Positions 41,178-50,054 of a stretch of 64,000 nt of DNA are shown piece by piece. The translations under genes were made by a program, and so were the position numbers. Source of the stretch: Luteimonas cucumeris. GTDB lineage: Bacteria; Pseudomonadota; Gammaproteobacteria; Xanthomonadales; Xanthomonadaceae. The DNA is taken from NCBI RefSeq assembly GCF_007830035.1, contig NZ_VLKN01000006.1, positions 206,142 through 270,141 on the forward strand, written 5' to 3'. The number at the start of each line of letters is the position of its first letter. Position 1 is the first letter of the stretch. Below the pieces are notes generated by a model, which was given only the letters and a program-made list of their open reading frames with translations, had not been told where the DNA came from and searched no databases.

Positions 41178-42430
41178 ACCAGCCAGCTACAGCCAAGCTG
41201 TCGTTGCGCACGCTTGCCTGGCTGCTCGGCGGGCTGGCGATGTTCGGCCCGTTCTCGATCGACACGATCTTCCCCGCCTTCGCGCACATGGGCGTCGAAC
41301 TGGGTGCGGACAAGGTGGCGATGCAGCAGACGATCAGCGTCTACCTGCTCGCCTATGCGCTGATGAGCGTGGTGCACGGACCGCTGTCGGATGCGGTCGG
41401 ACGGCGCAAGGTGATCATCGGCGGCCTGATCGTTTTCACGCTGGCTTCGGTGGGTTGCGCGTTGTCGCGCGACTTGCCGACACTGCTGGCCTTCCGCGCC
41501 TTGCAGGGGCTGTCGGCTGGTGTCGGACTGATCGTCGGGCGGGCGCTTATCCGCGACGTGCTGCACGGCCACGATGCGCAGCGGCTGATGAGCCAGGTGT
41601 CGATGATCTTCGGCGTGGCGCCGGCGATCGCGCCGATCATCGGCGGCTGGATCCTCGGCTGGGGCCACTGGTCGGCGATCTTCTGGTTCCTGGTGGGCTT
41701 CTCGCTGCTGCTGTTGCTGGCGGTGTGGATCGCGCTGCCGGAAACGCACCCGCCGGAAGCGCGGCTGTCGCTGGCGCCGCGGCGCCTGTTGCGCGACTAC
41801 GTCGCGATCTTCGTCAACCCGCGCTTCCAGCGGCTGGCGGCGGCCGGCACGTTCAACTTCGGTGCGTTGTTCCTGTACATCGCGTCGGCGCCGGCGTTCG
41901 TGCTGGATCTGCTGCGGCTCAACGAGCGCCAGTTCGGCTGGTTCTTCGTGCCGATGATCGGCGGCATGATGCTCGGCGCATACACGTCCGGGCGCACGGC
42001 GGGGAAGATCAGCGGCGCGCGCCTGGCGAACATCGGTTTTGCCTGCTGCGGCGTCAGCGCGGTGATCAATGTGCTCTACAACGTCTTCGTGCCGGTGCCG
42101 TCGATCCCGTGGGCGGTGATGCCGATGGCGCTGGGATCGTTCGGCATCGCGCTGGTGTTCCCGATCCTGACGCTGGCCGTGCTGGACATGTATCCGCGCC
42201 AGCGAGGTTCGGCCTCGTCGCTGCAGGCGTTCACCAGCCTGGTGATGAATGCGCTGATCGCCGGCCTGCTGTCGCCGCTGTTGAGCCATCACGGCCTGCA
42301 CCTGGCGCTGGGCGCGGCGACGTTCACCTTGCTGGGCTGGTTGTTCTGGCGCTGGGAAACATCGGCAGGACAGTACGTGCCTGCGTGCCAGGTCGAAGCT
42401 GCGGCACTGGAACCCACCGATCGCCTATAG
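41174..42430 (+). CDS. Bcr/CflA family multidrug efflux MFS transporter
   Basis: 418 residues, GTG start coupled to the previous gene by GTGA. Twelve predicted helices. MFS motif A is visible as GPLSDAVGRRKVIIGG, and the Bcr/CflA-type FRALQGLSAGVGLIVGRALIRD and APAIAPIIGGWIL are present. It exports drugs or small metabolites across the inner membrane by proton antiport. Its last 6 bp overlap the convergent APC permease gene. Confidence 0.9.
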   Translation: MNQPATAKLSLRTLAWLLGGLAMFGPFSIDTIFPAFAHMGVELGADKVAMQQTISVYLLAYALMSVVHGPLSDAVGRRKVIIGGLIVFTLASVGCALSRDLPTLLAFRALQGLSAGVGLIVGRALIRDVLHGHDAQRLMSQVSMIFGVAPAIAPIIGGWILGWGHWSAIFWFLVGFSLLLLLAVWIALPETHPPEARLSLAPRRLLRDYVAIFVNPRFQRLAAAGTFNFGALFLYIASAPAFVLDLLRLNERQFGWFFVPMIGGMMLGAYTSGRTAGKISGARLANIGFACCGVSAVINVLYNVFVPVPSIPWAVMPMALGSFGIALVFPILTLAVLDMYPRQRGSASSLQAFTSLVMNALIAGLLSPLLSHHGLHLALGAATFTLLGWLFWRWETSAGQYVPACQVEAAALEPTDRL

Positions 42431-43696
42431 ACCGGTGCGGCGACGGCTGAGCGCGTGCAGCGGCAAACCGCACAGCACAAGCGCGGCGCCCCACAGCAGT
42501 GCTTCGGCGCCAATCCCGACCAGCGCATACAGGCTGTAGAGCAGCGCCAGCGTCGCGACGATCCTGCCGTTGCCATCGCCGCGATGCAGCCAGGCCGCGC
42601 TGCTGACCACGAACGGCAGCAGCGAAGCCGCCGTCGACAGCAGGATCGAGAACGTGAACAGCTGCACCAGCGAACGCGTGTAGTTGGACACCACCAGCAC
42701 GCTAGCCAGCGCGCTGCTGACGAGCACGCCGAACGCCGGCGTGCCGCGTGCATCCAGGCCTGCGAATCGCGCCGGCAACAAACCGTCGCGAGCGGCCGCC
42801 AGCGGGATCTGCCCGGACAGCAGCACCCAGCCATTCAAGGCGCCGAAACAGGACACCATCGCCACTGCGGCCACGCCCATCGCGGCACCCGGTCCCCACA
42901 GCACGCGCGCGGCTTCGGCCATCGGCGCTGCGGAATCCTTCAATCGATCCGCCGGCAACAGTCCCAGTACCGCGGTGCAGGTCAGGATGGTGGCGAAGCC
43001 CGCCACCAGCGTGCCGATCACGGTCGCGCGCGGGATCGCGCGGCGGGCGTCGGCGATCGATCCGGCCGGAATGGTGGCGGCTTCCAGGCCGAGGAAGGCC
43101 CACAGCGTCAGCGCGACGGTCGCCTGGATGGTGCCGGGCAGGCTGCCGCTGTCGGCCTGCGGCAGGCGCAGGTGGTGCGCATCCATGAACCAGATCGCGA
43201 TGCCGCCGAACAACAGCAACGGCACGATCTTCAGCACCGTGGTCAGTACCTGCATGCGACCGGCCTCGCGTATGCCGGCGAGGTTGATCGCGGTGCAGAT
43301 CCACAACGCCGTCAGCGAGCACATCGCCGCACGTGGTGGCGTGGACACCAGTTGCGGAAAGATCGCACCGATGCTGCCGGCAAACGCGACGGCAATGGCG
43401 GCGTTCGCGCACCAGATCGAGATCCAGTAACTCCATGCGATCAGGAACCCGGGCGTCTCGCCGAAGGCATTGCGCGCGTAGGCATAGGGCCCGCCGGTCT
43501 GCGGCCAGTGCGCCGCCAGGCGTGCGAAGGTCAACGCCAGCAACAGCGCACCGGCGAGCGTGATGCCCCAGCCGATCAGGCTGGCCGCGCCGTAGGGCGC
43601 CAGCGAGGCCGGCAACAAGAACACGCCCGAGCCGATCATGTTGCCGACGACCAGCGCGGTCGCGGCCAGCAGCCCCAGCGGTCGCGTGGCGTTCAT
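42425..43696 (-). CDS. APC superfamily amino acid/polyamine permease
   Basis: 423 residues with 12 hydrophobic segments. The first helix motif VVGNMIGSGVFLLPASLAPYG is the APC substrate-binding GSG loop, and GLEAATIPAGSIADARRAIPRAT matches helix 6 to loop of the AdiC/PotE group. The substrate is unproven. It begins within the stop of the Rieske oxygenase gene (ATGA), so uptake or exchange of the oxygenase's substrate or product is a reasonable inference. Confidence 0.9.
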   Translation of the reverse strand: MNATRPLGLLAATALVVGNMIGSGVFLLPASLAPYGAASLIGWGITLAGALLLALTFARLAAHWPQTGGPYAYARNAFGETPGFLIAWSYWISIWCANAAIAVAFAGSIGAIFPQLVSTPPRAAMCSLTALWICTAINLAGIREAGRMQVLTTVLKIVPLLLFGGIAIWFMDAHHLRLPQADSGSLPGTIQATVALTLWAFLGLEAATIPAGSIADARRAIPRATVIGTLVAGFATILTCTAVLGLLPADRLKDSAAPMAEAARVLWGPGAAMGVAAVAMVSCFGALNGWVLLSGQIPLAAARDGLLPARFAGLDARGTPAFGVLVSSALASVLVVSNYTRSLVQLFTFSILLSTAASLLPFVVSSAAWLHRGDGNGRIVATLALLYSLYALVGIGAEALLWGAALVLCGLPLHALSRRRTGL

Positions 43697-44766
43697 TCTG
43701 CGACGCCGGCCTGTCGATAGGCGTTGCGCAGCAGTTCCTGGAAGTGGTGCAGCGCATTCTCGCGCAACGGATTCAAACGGCCGGGCAGGTAGGAGCCTGA
43801 TGCAAGGCCACGTTGTACGTCCTCGCAGATGCCGAGGTCCTCATGCTGCACCTCGTCGCTGAAGCCGAGGTCGGCTTCGCGTCGTGCGCGCGCTGCGCTG
43901 CTGTCATCCGGTGGATAGTAGAAATCGAACTCGACGCGGCAACGGTCGACGCCCCTCGGCACCACGCGGTTGGTCTGCAGTCGCCCGGGGAGGATGTTGA
44001 GCGTGGTGTTCGGCCATAGCCAGTAGTACAGCGCGTCGCCGCTGCCGTACAGGCCGTCGCTGCTTTCGAGCGGGCTCCACTGCAGCGAATGCCATGGCGC
44101 GGTCTCGGTGACGTAGCTGCGGTAATCGAGCATCCGGTTCAGCGCCGGATGCACGTGCGGCACGTGATAGCCCTCCAGGTAATTGTCGATGTAGACCTTC
44201 CAGTTGCAGGCCAGGTCGTAGCCGACACGCTGGTGATGGACGTAGTCGGCGAGGCCGCGGTCGCCGCCGATGCGCGCATCGATGCCGGCGACCAGCTCGT
44301 CGAACGGCATTGGATCGTCGCCGCTGCAGGCGAACACCAGACCCTGCCAGAGGCGCACGCGCAGTTGCGGCAGACGCACATCGGCGACATTGAAGTCCGG
44401 TGCCGTGCTCATTTCCGGTGCGGATTTCAGCACGCCATCCAGGCCGTAGGTCCAGCCGTGATAACGGCAGCGCAACGACCGGGCGGCGAGACCGTCGCAT
44501 TGCGCGATCGGACCGGCGCGATGGCGGCAGACGTTGTGCATCGCGCGGATCTCGCCGTCGGCACCGCGGACCGCCAGTACCGGCAGACCAGCGAAATCGG
44601 CGACGACGTGGTCGCCGGCGTTGCGCAACTGGCACTCGTGCGCTAGCAGCTGCCAGCCGCGATCGAAAATCGCGTGCCGTTCGACGGCCCTGATCCCTGG
44701 GTCGGTGTAGAAACGCGCCGGCAGTGCGGTGGCGTGATCGAGCGGTTGCGGGGCGAGTTCGGTCAT
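43693..44766 (-). CDS. Rieske-type ring-hydroxylating oxygenase, alpha subunit (choline-monooxygenase-like)
   Basis: 357 residues from ATG 44766; ATG 44778 is an alternative. The Rieske 2Fe-2S site is CRH...CRYH (NVCRHRAG, then LRCRYHGWTYG). The mononuclear iron site is in NWKVYIDNYLEGYHVPHVHP with two His. The arrangement fits GbcA/choline monooxygenase-type oxygenases acting on quaternary amines or similar compounds. No reductase or ferredoxin gene is adjacent, so electrons must come from elsewhere. It is cotranscribed with the APC permease. Confidence 0.88.
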   Translation of the reverse strand: MTELAPQPLDHATALPARFYTDPGIRAVERHAIFDRGWQLLAHECQLRNAGDHVVADFAGLPVLAVRGADGEIRAMHNVCRHRAGPIAQCDGLAARSLRCRYHGWTYGLDGVLKSAPEMSTAPDFNVADVRLPQLRVRLWQGLVFACSGDDPMPFDELVAGIDARIGGDRGLADYVHHQRVGYDLACNWKVYIDNYLEGYHVPHVHPALNRMLDYRSYVTETAPWHSLQWSPLESSDGLYGSGDALYYWLWPNTTLNILPGRLQTNRVVPRGVDRCRVEFDFYYPPDDSSAARARREADLGFSDEVQHEDLGICEDVQRGLASGSYLPGRLNPLRENALHHFQELLRNAYRQAGVAE

Positions 44767-45058
44767 CGGTCTGCCCATGTGCAGGTCTGCCAGCGGTCAT
44801 CGTCATGGCATTGTCCAATGAAGACAAGTGCGGCAGCAGGTGCGTCGAAACCGGCGCTTCTTGCCAAGCGATCGTGCCGCGGGCAGTATCGAGAAGGGCA
44901 GGGCCGGCGCGCTGGCAGGCGATGTCTGACGTCGTCGCAGAATCGGCAGAAGCGACGGGTTTCGCTCCACGGAAGCATGCGTGCGCCTGCTCCCTGCGCC
45001 GCGTGGTGTTGCTGGCTTGCAACCGATCATTCGTCGATCGCTCCAGGGAGAGTAGCGC

Positions 45059-46567
45059 ATGACAGACCCGCTCAAGCCGGTTCGCACCATCCGCGCACCT
45101 TCCTACGTCGACGCCTTCGTTCCACTGCTGACACTGGTGGTGCTGATCGCCGGTTCGCTGTACCTGTTCGGCCTGGATGCGACCAAGGGACCGTTGCAGG
45201 TAGCACTGCTGCTGTCGTCACTGGTGACTGCGGCGATCGTGCTCAAGAACGGACATACCTGGGAAGCGATTGCGGCATCGGCGCAGCGCGGTGTGGCCTC
45301 GGTGGTGTCCGCGATCTTCATCCTGCTGGCGGTGGGTGCGTTGATCGGCACCTGGAACATGTCGGGGACGATTCCGACCATGGTCTATTACGGGATCAAG
45401 CTGATGCATCCCGACTGGTTCTACGTGGCGGCGCTGGTGATCTGTTCGGTGGTGTCGCTGAGCATCGGCAGTTCATGGACCACGGCCGGCACCATCGGCG
45501 TCGGGCTGGTGGGGCTTTCGGCGTTAGTGGGCGTCTCGCCCGCGATTACGGCGGGCGCGGTGATTTCCGGATCGTACGTGGGCGACAAGCTTTCGCCACT
45601 TTCGGAAACCACGATCCTGGCCGCGCAACTGACGGGCAACGATGTCTACACCCACCTGCGGGCGCAGATGTGGACTTCAGTGCCGGCCTTCCTGATCGCA
45701 GCGCTCGTGTTCGTCGCGATAGGGCTCGGGGGAGCGGGCGTGGAGCCGGTCGACAGCGCGATGATGGCCGCGGAACTGGAGATGCTCGGTACGTTGTTCT
45801 GGATCACGCCGCTGAACCTGGTCCCGCTGCTGTTCCTCGTGGTGTTGTCCGTGCGCAAGACGCCGGCGTCGCTCGCCATCGCCGCCGCTGCATTGCTGGC
45901 CGGCGCACTGGCGCCGTTCCTGCAACCCGAGGCAGTGCTGCGTTTCGTCAGTTCGCCGGAACTGGCCGCGCCGGCAGCGCATATCAAGGGTATCTGGCTG
46001 GCACTGGCGAACGGCTACCAGGCCAATTCCGGCATCCCGGAAATGGATGCGCTGCTGTCGCGCGGCGGCATGGACAGCATGCTGCTGACAATCTGGCTGA
46101 TCATCGGCGCGCTGGCCTATGGCACCTTGCTGGACGAATTCGACCTGCTGTCGAAACTGGTCACGCCGTTGCTGTTGCGGGCGAAGAGCGCGGGCAGCCT
46201 GATCGCGACCACGGCCGCGACCGCGATGGGCCTGAACATCATTGCCGGTGACCAGTACATCGCACTGGTATTGCCGGCACGCCTGTTCCGCGTCGAATTC
46301 CAGCGGCGGGGGCTGCGCCCGCAGAACCTGTCGCGTGCCATCGCCGATGCCGGTACGGTGACGTCGCCGCTGGTGCCGTGGAACTCCTGCGGTGCCTACA
46401 TGTCCGCCGTGCTCGGCGTGTCCACGCTGTTGTACCTGCCGTTCGCGATCTTCAACATCGCCAGTCCGCTGTTGACCATCGCGTTGGGGTTCACCGGGTT
46501 CAAGATCGAGCGCATGCAGCCGCAGTCCGAAGCCGTGGCGGAATCGGTGCCGTCAACGGACGTCTAG
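45059..46567 (+). CDS. NhaC family Na+/H+ antiporter
   Basis: 502 residues, about 11-12 membrane helices. The NhaC pattern is clear in SIGSSWTTAGTIGVGLVGL, SGSYVGDKLSPLSETTILA and TSPLVPWNSCGAYM. It exchanges sodium for protons, or in some relatives carries malate or lactate, at the inner membrane. It is divergent from the Rieske/APC operon, with 291 bp between. That spacer shows no gene or clear operator. Confidence 0.92.
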   Translation: MTDPLKPVRTIRAPSYVDAFVPLLTLVVLIAGSLYLFGLDATKGPLQVALLLSSLVTAAIVLKNGHTWEAIAASAQRGVASVVSAIFILLAVGALIGTWNMSGTIPTMVYYGIKLMHPDWFYVAALVICSVVSLSIGSSWTTAGTIGVGLVGLSALVGVSPAITAGAVISGSYVGDKLSPLSETTILAAQLTGNDVYTHLRAQMWTSVPAFLIAALVFVAIGLGGAGVEPVDSAMMAAELEMLGTLFWITPLNLVPLLFLVVLSVRKTPASLAIAAAALLAGALAPFLQPEAVLRFVSSPELAAPAAHIKGIWLALANGYQANSGIPEMDALLSRGGMDSMLLTIWLIIGALAYGTLLDEFDLLSKLVTPLLLRAKSAGSLIATTAATAMGLNIIAGDQYIALVLPARLFRVEFQRRGLRPQNLSRAIADAGTVTSPLVPWNSCGAYMSAVLGVSTLLYLPFAIFNIASPLLTIALGFTGFKIERMQPQSEAVAESVPSTDV

Positions 46568-46630
46568 GCGCTTCGATCAGCCGTCCGCTCCGGCGCGATA
46601 TCTGTCTTCGGTACCGAAGCTTGGTTCCGG

Positions 46631-46658
46631 AAAAGGAAAGGCCGGCGTGAGCCGGCCC
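46631..46658 (-). terminator. intrinsic terminator of the small secreted-protein gene
   Basis: On the minus strand GGCCGGC-TCAC-GCCGGCC followed by TTTCCTTTTCC, 34 bp after the stop at 46692. Confidence 0.85.
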
Positions 46659-46691
46659 TGAATCCTCTGGTGCTGTTATGCGCGCGTAGCG

Positions 46692-47015
46692 TTATTGCAC
46701 GCGCGCCGTGCTGCCGACACGCACCGAGACCATCTTCGGTGGGCTGAGCGTGCCGTCCGCATGCTTGACCGAAACCGTGTAGTCGCCGGTGGGCACGCGG
46801 CGGACCTGGTACTTGCCGTCTTCCTTGATTTCCATCTCGCGGTGGAAACCGTTGTCCGGACCGTGGATGACGACGGTGTCGCCGGCGACGGCTTCGCCGA
46901 TGATGTTGCCGGAACTGTGTTGCGCGATCGCGCCGGTAGCAGTGAAAACCAGGCCGAATGCCAAGGCCACGATGATGCGTTTCATTCCCTTGCGGATGAT
47001 GGATCCCCTGATCAT
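46692..47015 (-). CDS. small secreted protein with carboxypeptidase-regulatory-like domain
   Basis: 107 residues from ATG 47015 (GGGG six bases upstream); ATG 46985 would give a shorter signal peptide. The signal peptide ends ATGAIA-Q. The mature part, DTVVIHGPDNGFHREMEIKE then GKYQVRRVPTGDYTVSV, has the beta-sandwich pattern of carboxypeptidase-regulatory/TonB-receptor N-terminal domains. It is a stand-alone domain with its own terminator. Role unknown. Confidence 0.75.
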   Translation of the reverse strand: MIRGSIIRKGMKRIIVALAFGLVFTATGAIAQHSSGNIIGEAVAGDTVVIHGPDNGFHREMEIKEDGKYQVRRVPTGDYTVSVKHADGTLSPPKMVSVRVGSTARVQ

Positions 47016-47143
47016 GCGTTTGCCCCGGTGGTGGTGGATGGCCTGTATCTACGCGAGTCTAGGCGGCCGTGGAAGCCGCATTACCGTGCCGGAAGTCATG
47101 CGTCGAAGCCCTGTCATGGCGAGCTTCGACGACGCCGCCACGA

Positions 47144-49150
47144 TCAGCCCTGGGTGGCTGCTGGTTTGGCCGCAGGTTTCTCCATCGAGGCGGTCGGTGC
47201 CTGCCAGCCGCACTGCTGGCCTTCGTTCTGCTGCTTCAGCCAGGCCTGCAGCGGCGCGAAGTACTCGAGCATCGCCGTGGCATCCATCTTGTCGCTGCCG
47301 CTGAGCTGCTGCAGGGTCTGCTGCCAGGGCTGGCTGGCGCCCTTGCCCAGCATCGCCCAGAACTTCTCGCCGGCGGCCTTGTTGCCGTAGAAGCTGCATT
47401 CGTACAGCGGGCCCTTGTGGCCGGCGGCATCGCACAGGGCCTTGTAGAACTGGAACTGCAGCACGTGCGAAAGGAAGTAGCGCGTGTACGGCGTGTTGCC
47501 CGGCACGTGGTACTTGGCGCCCGGATCGAAGAACTCCTCGCCGCGCGGGCTAGCTGGCGCGACGCCCTGGTATTTCGCCTTCAGGTCCCACCACGCCTGG
47601 TTGTATTGGTCCGGCTTGATCGAGCCGTCGAACACACCCCAGCGCCAGCGGTCGATCATCAGCCCGAACGGCAGGAACGACACCTTGGCCAGCGCCATGC
47701 GCATCTGCGAATTGATCAGCGCCTCCTGGCTCTGCTGTTGCGCGCCGACCAGGCCGATCGACTGCAGGTACTTCGGCGTCATCGCCAGCACGATGGTATC
47801 GCCGATCGCCTCGTGGAAGCCGTCGTTGGCGCCGCCCTGGAACAGCGGCGGCAACTTGTTGTAGGCCAGGTAGTAATAGACGTGGCCGAGCTCGTGGTAG
47901 ATCGTGGTGAAGTCTTCCTCGTTGGGCTTGGTGCACATCTTGGTGCGTACGTCGCCGGTCATGTTCATGTCCCAGGCGCTGGCGTGGCAGACCACGTCGC
48001 GATCGCGCGGCTTGATGAACTGGGTTTTCTGCCAGTAGCTGTCCGGCAGCCTGGGCATGCCGAGCGAGGTGTAGAAATCCTGCGCGCGTTCGGTCATCTG
48101 CCGGGCGACGTCGAGTTGCGCGGCATGCTCGAGTTCGACCTGTTCCTCCGGCGTCGGTTCGTCGGCCAGCTGGCGCTGCCGTTCGCGATAGTCTTCCTCG
48201 TACATCGTCTGCAAGGTGCTGCTGATGTCGAGCTTGCCGGCCTGGGCCTCGCTGTATGGCGCCAGGATGTCCCACAGGTTGCCCCAGTCCTGTTGCCACA
48301 GGTTGCCCATCAGGTGCGCCGGCAACAGGCCGCCGGTGACCTCGCCCCTGCCGTCGCCGTACTTGGCGTTGAGCCGGGTGCGCGCGAAGCAATGCAGTTG
48401 TTCGTACAGCGGCTTGACCTGCACCCACAGCTGATCGGTCTCGGCGGCGATTTCCACCGGCGTCATGTCGTAACCGGATCGCCACATCTCACCGGCATCG
48501 GCGAAGCCCAGGTCACGCGCGCCTTCGTTGACCAGTTCGGTGAAGCGCGTGTAGTCCTTGCGCATCGGCACCGAGATCGTGTGCCAGCCCTGCCATGCAT
48601 CGAGCTGCTCGTCGTAGTCGCGGCTGTGGCGCAGCACTTCCTCGAGTTCGCCGATCTGGCGGCAGCGCTTCTCGCCGCCTTCCTCCTTGCAGTAGGTGCC
48701 GGCGCCGTACATGCCTTCCAGCTTGGTCGCGATCTGGGTGAGTTCGGCCAGCTTGGCCGGGTCGCGCGGCGGCGGCATCGAGGTGGACAGCTTCAGCAGT
48801 CGGATGGCGCGCGCGGTGTCGGGCGACATCTTCTGGCCTTCGAATTTCTTGGCCTGCTCGATCCAGCTGTTGAGCTGGCCCAGCCAGCGTTCGTTGGCCT
48901 TGGACGCGAGCAGCTGGCTGTCGTCGTTGATGTAGGTGTTGGACAGCCACTGCGCGGCGGTCAGTTCCGGATACATCTTGCGGAACTCGTCGTTGACCCG
49001 CGCGATGAACTGGTCGGCGGTCTCGCCTTCAGGTGCGGCTTGTGTTGCGCTTGCCGGAGACTCCGTGGGCGATGGCGTCTTCCTGCACGCGGCCAGGGAC
49101 AACAGGCCCGCGGTGATGGCGAATGCGAGCAGGACATGGCGATGCGTCAC
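47144..49150 (-). CDS. M2 family peptidyl-dipeptidase (bacterial ACE homologue), lipoprotein
   Basis: 668 residues from GTG 49150, which has GAGG eight bases upstream; the TTG at 49168 is in frame but less likely. Lipoprotein signal with lipobox LAAC (Cys about 22). The gluzincin site HELGH lies in TTIYHELGHVYYYLAY, with the downstream Glu in GFHEAIGD, as in angiotensin-converting enzyme. The protein would remove C-terminal dipeptides in the periplasm. Related enzymes are known in Xanthomonas (XcACE). It stands alone between the small secreted gene and the min cluster. Confidence 0.93.
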   Translation of the reverse strand: MTHRHVLLAFAITAGLLSLAACRKTPSPTESPASATQAAPEGETADQFIARVNDEFRKMYPELTAAQWLSNTYINDDSQLLASKANERWLGQLNSWIEQAKKFEGQKMSPDTARAIRLLKLSTSMPPPRDPAKLAELTQIATKLEGMYGAGTYCKEEGGEKRCRQIGELEEVLRHSRDYDEQLDAWQGWHTISVPMRKDYTRFTELVNEGARDLGFADAGEMWRSGYDMTPVEIAAETDQLWVQVKPLYEQLHCFARTRLNAKYGDGRGEVTGGLLPAHLMGNLWQQDWGNLWDILAPYSEAQAGKLDISSTLQTMYEEDYRERQRQLADEPTPEEQVELEHAAQLDVARQMTERAQDFYTSLGMPRLPDSYWQKTQFIKPRDRDVVCHASAWDMNMTGDVRTKMCTKPNEEDFTTIYHELGHVYYYLAYNKLPPLFQGGANDGFHEAIGDTIVLAMTPKYLQSIGLVGAQQQSQEALINSQMRMALAKVSFLPFGLMIDRWRWGVFDGSIKPDQYNQAWWDLKAKYQGVAPASPRGEEFFDPGAKYHVPGNTPYTRYFLSHVLQFQFYKALCDAAGHKGPLYECSFYGNKAAGEKFWAMLGKGASQPWQQTLQQLSGSDKMDATAMLEYFAPLQAWLKQQNEGQQCGWQAPTASMEKPAAKPAATQG

Positions 49151-49256
49151 GGGCGAATCCTCGTGCAAGGCGTGGACAGCGGAGCGGGCAGGCTAGTGCG
49201 GGCCGGGCGGGGCTGCAAGTCGCGGCCGGCCGGCACGGCAAACGGGCTTGCCCACT

Positions 49257-49784
49257 CTACGAGGCGACGGCCGGGCAAGCCATGGCGGGCAGGCTCTCGC
49301 AGGGCGATGACAAGCGGCGGTCGGCGGTGACCAGGCCGCGGATCAGCAACCAGTGCCATGCCGCATCCGCATCGTGCTGCAGATAGGCCTGCGCACTGCC
49401 GAGGCGGAAGGTGTAGCCCCATGCGTCCATGTCGGCCAGCACGCGCGTGCGGCCGACGCCGGGCAGGGCGTCGCCGAGCAGTGCCTGCAGTACGCAGACC
49501 GCGTCTTCCTCTTCCACCGAATCGGTCGCGTCGGTGTGCACCCGGGCGCGACGCTCGGGTGGCAGCACGATCAGGTGCGCGGCCTCGTGCAGCAGGGAAT
49601 GCACGGGCGTATCGCCACGTGCGAACACCGTGTCGCCGATCAGGCCCGCTTCCGGCTCGCCCCAGTAGCTGCCGGGGATCGGAGCGCCGTCATCGACACG
49701 CACCAGCACCAGGTCGTAGCGCGCGATCAGGGCGGCGACGTCGGCGAACGCGATGTCGCGCAGCAGCAGCACTTCATCCGCCAC
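49257..49784 (-). CDS. HExxH protein downstream of minE, putative metallopeptidase-like
   Basis: 175 residues with GTG start at 49784, 3 bp after the minE stop. A HEAAH motif in LLHEAAHLIVLPPERRARV may bind zinc; a downstream acidic EEEDAVC could supply a further ligand. There is no signal peptide or membrane helix. No family is recognised. It is the last gene of the GNAT-minC-minD-minE run and probably cotranscribed. Its link to division is only positional. Confidence 0.7.
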   Translation of the reverse strand: MADEVLLLRDIAFADVAALIARYDLVLVRVDDGAPIPGSYWGEPEAGLIGDTVFARGDTPVHSLLHEAAHLIVLPPERRARVHTDATDSVEEEDAVCVLQALLGDALPGVGRTRVLADMDAWGYTFRLGSAQAYLQHDADAAWHWLLIRGLVTADRRLSSPCESLPAMACPAVAS

Positions 49785-49787
49785 GTA

Positions 49788-50051
49788 TCAGGCCGTGGCG
49801 GCGCGTCCATCGGGCAGGGCGACCGAGATGTCGAGGACGTCGTGTTCGCCTTCCTTGATCAGGTCGACCTTCACCGCTTCCACGTCGACATTGACGTATT
49901 TGCGGATGACTTCCAGCAACTCGCGGCGCAGCAGCGGCAGGTAGTCGGGACCGCCGTGCGAACTGCGCTCCTGCGCGATGATGATGCGCAGGCGATCCTT
50001 GGCGATCGACGCGGTGTTCTTCTTGGGCTTGAGGAAATCGAACAGTCCCAT
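49788..50051 (-). CDS. minE: cell division topological specificity factor MinE
   Basis: 87 residues. The N-terminal MTS ([11 protein letters not shown]), the anti-MinCD helix ([15 protein letters not shown]) and the C-terminal topological domain ([17 protein letters not shown]) are all present. It drives MinD off the membrane and sets up pole-to-pole oscillation. It starts 3 bp after the minD stop. Confidence 0.97.
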   Translation of the reverse strand: MGLFDFLKPKKNTASIAKDRLRIIIAQERSSHGGPDYLPLLRRELLEVIRKYVNVDVEAVKVDLIKEGEHDVLDISVALPDGRAATA

Positions 50052-50054
50052 GCC

